Assembly: GCA_020634935.1 (NCBI GenBank)
Contig: JACKAT010000087.1
Location: forward strand, 1-12,743
DNA from: Anaerolineales bacterium
Lineage (GTDB): Bacteria; Chloroflexota; Anaerolineae; 4572-78; J111
Direction: 5' to 3'
DNA length: 12,743 nt
In this document: positions 1-5,662 of the stretch, piece after piece
Layout: every line of letters starts with the position of its first letter
How positions within the stretch are numbered: the stretch's first letter is position 1
Made by a program: the position numbers and the translations under genes
The notes under the pieces: model-generated
The model's database searches: none
Told to the model about the DNA's origin: nothing
What the model saw: only the letters and a program-made list of their open reading frames with translations

Positions 1-1782
1 TACTTTTGCCCGGCCAATCTGGAAGATTTGTTCCCCAAAGAAAAGGGCATGGCCTCCTACGTCGGCGTACCGATTGTCGACTCCTCCGGCGCGATTTTGG
101 GCCACCTGGCGGTCATGGATAATCAACCGATCACCCACAATCCGCAGCATCCCACCTCGATCTTGCAAATCTTCGCCGCTCGGGCCGGGGCCGAACTGGA
201 ACGCAAGCGGGCCGAAGAAGCCGTGAACCGGGTCAATGAAGAGTTGGAACAGCGGGTTGAAACGCGCACCTCGGAATTGCAGCAGGCCAACGGGCAGCTA
301 ACCCAGGAAGTCAACGAACGCAAGCGCATGGAAGCGGCCTTGCAGCAGGCCAAAGAGGCCGCCGAGGCCGCCAACCGGGCCAAAAGCGAATTTCTGGCCC
401 GCATGAGCCACGAACTGCGGACCCCGCTCAACGGAATTTTGGGTTACACTCAAATTTTGCGCAAGGATAAGCAGTTAAACAGCCAGCATTTGGACCGGGT
501 GGCCATCATCCAACGCAGCGGCGAGCATTTGCTCAATCTCATCAACGATATTCTGGATTTGGCCAAGATCGAAGCCAGCAAAATGGAACTGCACCCCGTC
601 GATTTTCACCTGGCCGAATTTCTGAACAATATCGCCAAAATCTGCCGGGTTTCGGCCGAGCAAAAGGGGTTGGACTTTATTTACGAACCGCAGCCCAGCT
701 TGCCGCCGGTGGTCCGCGGCGATGAGAAACGACTGCGCCAAATCTTGCTCAACCTGCTCGGCAACGCCGTCAAATTCACCGACCGGGGCCAAATCGTCTT
801 GACCGTGGCCGCCGGCGTTCGTAAAATCCGTTTTCAAATTGAAGATACCGGCATCGGCATTGCCCCGGAAAACTTGGCCCAAATTTTCTCTCCGTTTCAC
901 CAGGTGGGCGATCAGAAATACACCCTGGAAGGGACCGGTTTGGGGCTGGCTATCAGCCAGCAGTTGGTGCAGATGATGGGCGGTGAACTGCACGTCAGCA
1001 GCTCGCCGGGGCGGGGCACCACCTTTTGGTTTGAACTGGCGTTACCCGACGCCAATCAGCCGGCCACCGCCCCCGAAAAAGAGGACGAGCGGGCCATCAT
1101 CGGCTTTACCGGCCGGCAGCGGGTAGTGCTGGTGGTCGATGATAAGTGGGAGAACCGTTCGGTCATCCTCAACATGCTGGCTCCGTTGGGGTTTGAGGTC
1201 ATCGAGGCCGCCGACGGTCACGAAGCCCTGCATCAGGCCACCGAGTTCAAGCCCGATCTGATCTTAATGGACCTGGTGATGCCGGTGCTGGACGGCTTTG
1301 AAGCCACCCGCCGCCTGCGGGCGCTGCCGGCAGGGGACGACCTGACCATCGTAGCCCTATCGGCCAGCGCCTTTGACGATACCCGCCAAAAGTCGCTGAT
1401 GACCGGCTGCGACGGCTTTATCGCCAAACCGGTTAAAGCGGCGGAACTGCTGGCCGCGCTGCAACACCACTTGCAGCTTGAGTGGGTGTACGAAACCCCC
1501 GGCAACCGGCCGGACCCGGCCGCCCCGGTCGTCGCGCCCGCCGCGCCGGCCGGTCCCGTACCGGAGATGGTCCCGCCGCCGCCGGAAGAGGTGGCCGCTT
1601 TATTCGATTTAGCGTTGCAAGGCGATATCAAAGCTATTCTGGACCGGCTGGACAGCATCGAAAATGCGGACGAGGCGTATCACCCCTTTACCGGACGCAT
1701 CCGGCTGCTGGCCAAAAGCTTTCAAATGAAACAGATCCGTGATTTTATCGGACAGTATCGTAAGACGGACAGTCTCAACTGA
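1..1782 (+). CDS. Hybrid sensor histidine kinase with C-terminal receiver (5' partial)
   Basis: The reading frame is open through the left edge, so the N terminus is missing; 593 codons are visible, numbered here from base 1. Order of parts: the end of a GAF sensor domain (to about residue 65), a charged coiled coil (66-127), HisKA with the H-box MSHELRTPLNG (phospho-acceptor H137), a HATPase_c domain with N-box N255, G1 box DTGIGI (D282) and G2 box GTGLGL (about 311), then a receiver domain with acidic pair D380/D381, acceptor D424 in LMDLVMP and K476. It should autophosphorylate on H137 and pass phosphate to D424. No membrane segment is visible, so it looks cytosolic, although the missing N terminus could differ. 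After the receiver comes a Pro/Ala-rich linker (about 498-530) and a helical tail of about 60 residues ending the protein. A second kinase follows 113 bases downstream on the same strand and may be co-transcribed. Confidence 0.95.
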   Translation, partial: YFCPANLEDLFPKEKGMASYVGVPIVDSSGAILGHLAVMDNQPITHNPQHPTSILQIFAARAGAELERKRAEEAVNRVNEELEQRVETRTSELQQANGQLTQEVNERKRMEAALQQAKEAAEAANRAKSEFLARMSHELRTPLNGILGYTQILRKDKQLNSQHLDRVAIIQRSGEHLLNLINDILDLAKIEASKMELHPVDFHLAEFLNNIAKICRVSAEQKGLDFIYEPQPSLPPVVRGDEKRLRQILLNLLGNAVKFTDRGQIVLTVAAGVRKIRFQIEDTGIGIAPENLAQIFSPFHQVGDQKYTLEGTGLGLAISQQLVQMMGGELHVSSSPGRGTTFWFELALPDANQPATAPEKEDERAIIGFTGRQRVVLVVDDKWENRSVILNMLAPLGFEVIEAADGHEALHQATEFKPDLILMDLVMPVLDGFEATRRLRALPAGDDLTIVALSASAFDDTRQKSLMTGCDGFIAKPVKAAELLAALQHHLQLEWVYETPGNRPDPAAPVVAPAAPAGPVPEMVPPPPEEVAALFDLALQGDIKAILDRLDSIENADEAYHPFTGRIRLLAKSFQMKQIRDFIGQYRKTDSLN

Positions 1783-1810
1783 GACGACGCCGATGATGAA
1801 AATGTATTTC

Positions 1811-1874
1811 ACCCTCACCCCACAACCCCTCTCCCTTAGGGAGAGGGGAGTCGCGCTAGCGACGGGGTGAGGGG
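1811..1874. repeat. Palindromic intergenic repeat with nested arms
   Basis: Two nested perfect inverted repeats lie between the two kinase genes. The outer arms are CCCTCACCCC (1812-1821) and GGGGTGAGGG (1864-1873). The inner arms are CCCCTCTCCC (1826-1835) and GGGAGAGGGG (1839-1848) around a TTA loop. A further small palindrome CGCTAGCG sits at 1854-1861. Arms of this CCCTCACCCC/CCCCTCTCCC type are a common dispersed, REP-like element in many bacterial genomes (from memory, not searched). In the transcript it would form a strong hairpin between the two coding regions. No T-run follows, so it is not a standard terminator. Confidence 0.8.
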
Positions 1875-1895
1875 TATCTTCAAGGGAGCAAACAG

Positions 1896-3035
1896 ATGAA
1901 ACCCGAACCACCGACCGGCACAGTCTTAATTGTCGACGATCACCCCACCAATATCGGGCTGCTGCTCGACTATTTGAGCGATTCGGGCTTAAAAGTGTTG
2001 GTGGCCCAAGACGGCCTGGGCGCGTTGGAGCTGGTCGATTACGCCTCGCCCGACATCATCCTGCTCGATGTGATGATGCCCGGCCTGGATGGCTTTGAGA
2101 CCTGCCGCCGCTTAAAACAAAAACAGGCCACGCACGACATCCCGGTCATTTTTATGACGGCCCTGTCGGAGACGGTCGATAAAGTCACGGGCTTCAATAT
2201 CGGGGCGGTCGATTACATTACCAAGCCGATTCAGCACGAGGAAGTCCTGGCTCGCATTACGGCCCATTTGACCATCCGTAACTTGCAGCAAAATCTGGAA
2301 GCAAAGAATAACCTGCTGGCCGAGGAAATCGCCGAACGCCAAAAGCTGATCGAAGAGCTGGACGCCTTCGCCCACACCGTGGCCCACGATCTCAAAAACC
2401 CGCTCAGTTGCGTCATTGCCCACACCGAAGCGATGGACGAACCGTGGATCACCCCCGAAGAGAGCAAAAAAGCGCGGCAGGCTGTGCTTGAAGGCGGCTA
2501 CAAAATGAAGAGCATCATCGAGTCGCTATTACTGCTGGCCAGAACGCGCCAGGCCGAAGTCGAACTTTACCCGCTCGATATGGGCCACATTGTCAATCAG
2601 GTCCGCCAGCGATTAGCCGTGATGCTGGCCGACAGCCAGGCGCAACTCAGCCTGCCGAACCGCTGGCCAATCGCCTTGGGGCATGAACTTTGGATTGAAG
2701 AAGTGTGGGCCAATTATGTGGAAAACGCGGTCAACTACGGTGGGCAGCCGCCCCGCCTGGAGTTAGGCGCGGAGCCGCAGCCCGATGGCATGATTCGCTT
2801 CTGGATTCGCGACAACGGGCCGGGCCTGTCGCCGGAAGCCCAGAGTCGCTTGTTCACGCCGTTCACCAAACTCAGCCAAACCCCGTCGCCAGGCTACGGC
2901 CTGGGCCTCTCGATTGTACAGCGCATTATCGACAAACTCGGCGGTCAAGTCGGCGTGACCAGCGACGGCATCCCCGGCCACGGCTCGGTGTTTAGCTTCA
3001 CCCTGCCGGCGGCGGATGAACATTCTAATAGATAA
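1896..3035 (+). CDS. Receiver-histidine kinase (REC-HisKA-HATPase)
   Basis: This 379-residue protein has the reverse order of a classical hybrid kinase: receiver first, kinase second. The receiver (about 9-125) has acidic pair D14/D15, acceptor D58 in LLDVMMPGLDG, T88 and K110. A short coiled linker (about 128-155) leads to HisKA with H-box AHTVAHDLKNPL (H164). The ATPase domain has N277 in the N-box, DNGPG at 306-310 and GYGLGL at 333-338. There is no signal peptide or membrane helix, so it is cytosolic. Such proteins usually act as intermediates: phosphorylation of the receiver by an upstream kinase controls the attached kinase. The hybrid kinase 113 bases upstream is the natural candidate. 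The ATG start is supported by AAGGGAG at 1882-1888, seven bases upstream. No DNA-binding output domain is present. Confidence 0.95.
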   Translation: MKPEPPTGTVLIVDDHPTNIGLLLDYLSDSGLKVLVAQDGLGALELVDYASPDIILLDVMMPGLDGFETCRRLKQKQATHDIPVIFMTALSETVDKVTGFNIGAVDYITKPIQHEEVLARITAHLTIRNLQQNLEAKNNLLAEEIAERQKLIEELDAFAHTVAHDLKNPLSCVIAHTEAMDEPWITPEESKKARQAVLEGGYKMKSIIESLLLLARTRQAEVELYPLDMGHIVNQVRQRLAVMLADSQAQLSLPNRWPIALGHELWIEEVWANYVENAVNYGGQPPRLELGAEPQPDGMIRFWIRDNGPGLSPEAQSRLFTPFTKLSQTPSPGYGLGLSIVQRIIDKLGGQVGVTSDGIPGHGSVFSFTLPAADEHSNR

Positions 3036-3068
3036 GTCAGATAAACATCGTACAATGAAAGCCATTAT

Positions 3069-3146
3069 GTCATGCCCGCATGTCTTTAGCGGGCATCCAG
3101 CAGGGTCGTTAGGCGGGGATGCCCGCTAAAAGCATGCGGGCATGAC
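3069..3146. repeat. Long inverted repeat (30-base arms) between convergent genes
   Basis: The arms at 3069-3098 and 3117-3146 pair over 28 of 30 positions, with an 18-base loop (3099-3116). The outer 14 bases, GTCATGCCCGCATG and its complement, are perfect. The inner part carries TTTAGCGGGCATCC. The motif (GTCATGCCCGC with GCGGGCATCC) resembles dispersed palindromic elements found in many environmental genomes. It lies 34 bases after the stop of the receiver-kinase gene and could block transcription coming from either side, but no T-run follows the stem, so a classical terminator is not supported. The rest of the gap 3036-3409 holds the hairpin cluster listed next and a pyrimidine-rich stretch (about 3378-3418) with CTCC-like copies; I see no gene in it. 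Confidence 0.85.
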
Positions 3147-3249
3147 GGGGATGAATTGCACGCCTTTTATCCGTTTTGTCTATAAGTAGGTGTTGATGGC
3201 GGTGGATAGGATAAAATTAAGAAAACGAACCGGTTTCGCCGGGCCAACA

Positions 3250-3356
3250 AACGCGAGGCTAAAGCCATCGCGTTGAAAGAGCGAAGGACGCTGAAGCGCC
3301 CTAATCATAGCCCGACAGGGCTTCGCTCTCTTAGCACGGGTCTTTAGGCCCGTGCT
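3250..3356. repeat. Cluster of three hairpins, repeat element or structured RNA
   Basis: Three stems lie end to end. Hairpin A has AACGCGA+GGC (3250-3259) pairing with GCC+TCGCGTT (3264-3274) around a TAAA loop with one bulged base. Hairpin B has AGAGCGAAG (3278-3286) pairing with CTTCGCTCT (3321-3329), enclosing small CGC-TGAA-GCG and GCCC-GACA-GGGC stems. Hairpin C has AGCACGGG (3333-3340) pairing with CCCGTGCT (3349-3356). The layout could be a compact structured RNA, or a pile-up of dispersed palindromes of the CTAAAG/CTTTAG-loop kind. I lean to repeats, because the loop words recur (TAAA in A, TTTAGG in C). No riboswitch or ribozyme consensus that I know fits. Confidence 0.55.
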
Positions 3357-3409
3357 GCGGGGGACGGGCAGTTTGTACTCCCTTCTCCGTACGTCTTACT
3401 TCTAATTCC

Positions 3410-4111
3410 CTACTCCCTGGTCGAAAACTTATACCCCACGCCCCACACCGTTTGAATATAGTGCGGATTATTGGGATCGGCCTCGATTTGGGTGCGCAGG
3501 CGGCGAATTTGGACGGTGACCGTGTTGGTGTCGCCGTAGAAATCGTAGCCCCAGACCTGCTCTAAAAGCTGCTCGCGGGAAAAGACTTGATTGGGATGGC
3601 TGACGAAAAGCCACAGCAGATCGAACGCGGTCGCGGTTAACTCCACCGGCCTTCCGGCCACGATGACCGACCGCGACAACGGATCGATAGTTAGATCGCC
3701 GGCGGTAATGGCCGCGGCCTTGGTCTCAGTCGAGGCTTGTTTGCCGGCTCGCCGCAAAATCGCTTTGACCCGGGCGGTTAATTCGCGCGGGTTGAACGGT
3801 TTGGTCATATAATCGTCGGCCCCCAGTTCCAGCCCCACGATTTTATCAATATCTTCATCGCGTGAGGTGAGCATAATAATCGGCACGTCCAACTTTTTGC
3901 GCACCGCTCGCGTAACCTCTAAGCCGTCCATATCCGGCATGGTCAAATCTAAGACAATCAGGTCCGGCGTCGTCCGCTCCACGGCGGCCAGCGCCGCCCG
4001 GCCATCGGTGGCCAGATCGATCTCAAATCCCTCCCGCTTCAAATACAGCTCGACCACCTGCCTGATGCCGGCTTCATCATCAACAACCAGAATTCGCTGC
4101 GTGGTTTTCAT
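3410..4111 (-). CDS. OmpR/PhoB-family response regulator
   Basis: This 233-residue two-component regulator has a receiver domain (about 5-118) with D11/D12, acceptor D55 in VLDLTMPDMDG, T82 and K104. A short linker leads to a C-terminal winged-helix DNA-binding domain (about 138-230) with the family features LTATAFDLLWLF, VWGYDFYGDTNTVTVQIRRL and a GVGYKF ending. Length and layout are normal for a transcription factor of this family. The frame extends 11 codons further up to 4144, but ATG at 4111 is preferred because GGAGAGGGG lies six bases before it and the product then begins MKTTQRILVVDDE as is usual. It converges with the receiver-kinase gene and diverges from the hydrolase gene. Its partner kinase is unproven; the two neighbouring kinases are candidates. 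The stop is TAG. Confidence 0.96.
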   Translation of the reverse strand: MKTTQRILVVDDEAGIRQVVELYLKREGFEIDLATDGRAALAAVERTTPDLIVLDLTMPDMDGLEVTRAVRKKLDVPIIMLTSRDEDIDKIVGLELGADDYMTKPFNPRELTARVKAILRRAGKQASTETKAAAITAGDLTIDPLSRSVIVAGRPVELTATAFDLLWLFVSHPNQVFSREQLLEQVWGYDFYGDTNTVTVQIRRLRTQIEADPNNPHYIQTVWGVGYKFSTRE

Positions 4112-4160
4112 GGCTTGCCCCTCTCCAAAGTGACAGTCACCCATTTTTTATTATTACCCG

Positions 4161-4190
4161 ATTATATCGCCAAATTCAAAAAAATATAAA
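4161..4190 (-). promoter_or_regulatory. Candidate sigma70 promoter of the response regulator
   Basis: On the minus strand a perfect TATAAT (plus positions 4161-4166) is preceded, after an 18-base spacer, by TTTATA (4185-4190), which matches 4 of 6 positions of the -35 consensus. Transcription would start near 4154, giving a leader of about 40 bases before the ATG at 4111. The weak -35 element suits an activator bound at the repeats just upstream. Confidence 0.5.
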
Positions 4191-4211
4191 GTTTACGCCC
4201 GGACATAAAAA

Positions 4212-4240
4212 GTTACTGTTTTGTTATGATTTGTTATAAA
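4212..4240. promoter_or_regulatory. Three phased GTTA direct repeats, candidate OmpR-type operator
   Basis: GTTACT (4212), GTTATG (4223) and GTTATA (4233) repeat with 11- and 10-base spacing, about one helical turn each. Direct repeats at this period are the usual binding pattern of OmpR/PhoB-family dimers. The block lies about 22 bases upstream of the regulator's candidate -35 element, a typical activator position. It also lies upstream of the divergent hydrolase. Autoregulation by the adjacent regulator is an inference. Confidence 0.5.
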
Positions 4241-4454
4241 TCGAACACAATCGAGCAATAGATAGGGGTTATTTTGATCTAAGAAATGTGAAGTGACAAT
4301 CCATTATTTATCAAAAAATTTAACAATAGGAGACAAATCAATGTTCAAACCAAAGATATCCAACCGGACTAAACTGGCCGTCTGCCAACGAAGCCGGTCC
4401 AACACCAGTCGTCAAACTATCCCAATCGAAACGTTATGCTCAGGAGATATTTCA

Positions 4455-4805
4455 ATGTTACGCAAAATCATGTTTGTATTGGTAATCCTATTTAGCGCCT
4501 TGCTGCCGGCCGCCGCCTTAGCCGATAATAACATTGTCGTCCAGCAGCTCAGTTTTCCGGTTACACTCTCAGATGGCAATACCTACACCATCGCCGGATA
4601 TTTATATTACCAGGGTAGTTACCAAAATAAACCGCTTCAGGTATTGGTTCACGGCGGTGGTTATAACCATTTATACTGGGACGTTCCCTCCATCAACAAC
4701 AACAAATATTCTTACGCCCGTTACATGGCTGAAGAAAATACGCGGTGTTGGCCATCGATCAACTCGGTACGGGTCAGAGCAGCAAACCGAATGGTGATTT
4801 TGTGA
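4455..4805 (+). CDS. Secreted alpha/beta hydrolase, N-terminal part (frameshifted)
   Basis: This is the first part of an alpha/beta-hydrolase-fold enzyme of roughly 320 residues. The start ATG has AGGAG (4442-4446) eight bases upstream. Residues 1-23 form a signal peptide (MLRKIMFVLVILFSALLP core, likely cut after ALA at 21-23), so the product is exported. HGGGYNHLYWD (from residue 66) is the oxyanion-hole region of the fold. Homologous sense ends at about residue 94: after the A4 run at 4735-4738 this frame reads into unrelated residues and stops at 4805, while the fold continues in the -1 frame (YAVLAIDQLGTGQSS). Adding one base in the run would join both parts. The frame also extends upstream through ATG 4341 to 4293, which would bury the signal peptide, so 4455 is preferred. 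Substrate unknown. Confidence 0.75.
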   Translation: MLRKIMFVLVILFSALLPAAALADNNIVVQQLSFPVTLSDGNTYTIAGYLYYQGSYQNKPLQVLVHGGGYNHLYWDVPSINNNKYSYARYMAEENTRCWPSINSVRVRAANRMVIL

Positions 4806-5422
4806 CTCTAGCCGAAACAGCCAGCGCGATTCATCAAGTTATCGGTCAAATGCGCAGCGGCAACAATGCCCTAGGCCAGCCCTTCAACAAAATTGTTCTG
4901 GTGGGCCACTCCTTTGGCAGCATCAATGCCATTACGGTCCAGGCCACTTATCACGACGCCGATGCGTTGGTTATCACGGCCCTGGGGCACGTGCCGCACG
5001 AGCTGCCTTTCACTAATGAATTCCTGGCTGAATTAGCCCAATATGAATACTTTACCTTACCCCCGGAAGTGCGCAGCGCGGTCTTTTATTCAGCCCCGGC
5101 CGCCGACCCCGACGTCATTGCCTACGATAATGCCAACCTGATTGATCAGATTACCCGAGGCCAATTGTTCACCACCTTCGCCGCCATTTTTAACGACTCA
5201 GTCGCGCAGGTGTCCGGCCCGGTGCTGGTTCAGCTTGGCCAAAACGACGCCCTCTGGCCGGCTTCCTACGCCAACGGTGAAGCCGCTTACTGGACCAGCG
5301 CGTCCAGCATAACCGTCCAAAGCCTGCCCGATGTTGGCCATAGTTTTAATACGCATCTCGATAACAAACGGGGCTGGAAGCAGATTTCTCAATGGCTTTC
5401 GGCCACAGCGGGCTGGAATTGA
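4745..5422 (+). CDS. Alpha/beta hydrolase, C-terminal catalytic part (frameshifted)
   Basis: This frame continues the hydrolase interrupted upstream; in-frame homologous sequence begins at about 4739, so the GTG at 4745 is only the first possible start and has no ribosome binding site. It holds the nucleophile elbow VLVGHSFGS (Ser codon 4910-4912), the acid-strand motif VQLGQNDALWP and the catalytic-His segment DVGHSFNTH near the end. The catalytic triad therefore appears intact. With the upstream part it would make a complete exported esterase, lipase or peptidase-like enzyme; the exact reaction cannot be told. The intact triad argues that the break is recent or an assembly error rather than old decay. 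The stop TGA is followed 95 bases later by a strong terminator. Confidence 0.8.
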   Translation: MLAIDQLGTGQSSKPNGDFVTLAETASAIHQVIGQMRSGNNALGQPFNKIVLVGHSFGSINAITVQATYHDADALVITALGHVPHELPFTNEFLAELAQYEYFTLPPEVRSAVFYSAPAADPDVIAYDNANLIDQITRGQLFTTFAAIFNDSVAQVSGPVLVQLGQNDALWPASYANGEAAYWTSASSITVQSLPDVGHSFNTHLDNKRGWKQISQWLSATAGWN

Positions 5423-5517
5423 CAGTTTAAAACAACAACCCCTGTTTAAGCCAGGTCACTGTCAACGCCGAAGGTGGAGAACCCCTTGAGGCGGTGAAAG
5501 AACAACCGCATAAGGAT

Positions 5518-5550
5518 AGGAACGGATTGATTTTTATCCGTTCCTTTTTT
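5518..5550 (+). terminator. Intrinsic terminator after the hydrolase
   Basis: A perfect 10-base stem, AGGAACGGAT (5518-5527) with ATCCGTTCCT (5536-5545), an 8-base loop and a run of six T (5545-5550) make a textbook Rho-independent terminator. A weaker stem sits just before it (CCTT/AAGG and GCGGT/ACCGC between 5484 and 5515). It closes the hydrolase transcript and insulates the amidohydrolase gene. Confidence 0.9.
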
Positions 5551-5578
5551 CATTCATTATGGTTTCTCGGCGCAAATC

Positions 5579-5619
5579 GCCCCGATTGACTTTTTTTGTG
5601 ACACCTCTAAAATCGGGGC
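5579..5619. promoter_or_regulatory. Candidate sigma70 promoter overlapped by an inverted repeat
   Basis: TTGACT (5586-5591), a 16-base spacer and TAAAAT (5608-5613) form a good sigma70-type promoter reading towards the amidohydrolase, with a start near 5620 and a leader of about 40 bases. A perfect 9-base inverted repeat, GCCCCGATT (5579-5587) and AATCGGGGC (5611-5619), overlaps both promoter elements: its left arm covers the first bases of the -35 and its right arm the end of the -10. A repressor or an RNA/DNA hairpin could act here. Regulation is inferred only from position. Confidence 0.55.
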
Positions 5620-5662
5620 TAAATTGTCTAAGTGAATTTAATGATTTTGAAGGATTGAGCCT

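Larger units (their letters stand above)
4112..4454. other. AT-rich divergent intergenic region
   Basis: This region separates the response regulator (minus) from the secreted hydrolase (plus). It contains the regulator's ribosome binding site and likely promoter, the GTTA repeats listed separately, and an in-frame upstream ATG at 4341 with its own AGGAG (4328-4332). I could not find a convincing sigma70 promoter reading towards the hydrolase. Confidence 0.6.

Noticed and set aside
475..993. Minus-strand reading frame of 172 codons inside the hybrid kinase
   Set aside because: It is fully contained in the HisKA-HATPase coding sequence, which has all expected motifs on the plus strand.
1811..1874. 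Intrinsic terminator between the two kinases
   Set aside because: The stems are strong but no T-run follows either stem on the plus strand.
3250..3329. c-di-GMP or other known riboswitch
   Set aside because: The segment lies downstream of both flanking genes, not in a 5' leader, and lacks the conserved aptamer bases of any class I know.
4293..4454. Extending the hydrolase start to 4293
   Set aside because: No ribosome binding site precedes 4293, and the added residues would bury the clear signal peptide beginning at 4455.
4731..4745. Programmed -1 ribosomal frameshift in the hydrolase
   Set aside because: The zero-frame codons GAA GAA AAT ACG do not form a slippery heptamer and I see no strong stem or pseudoknot just downstream.
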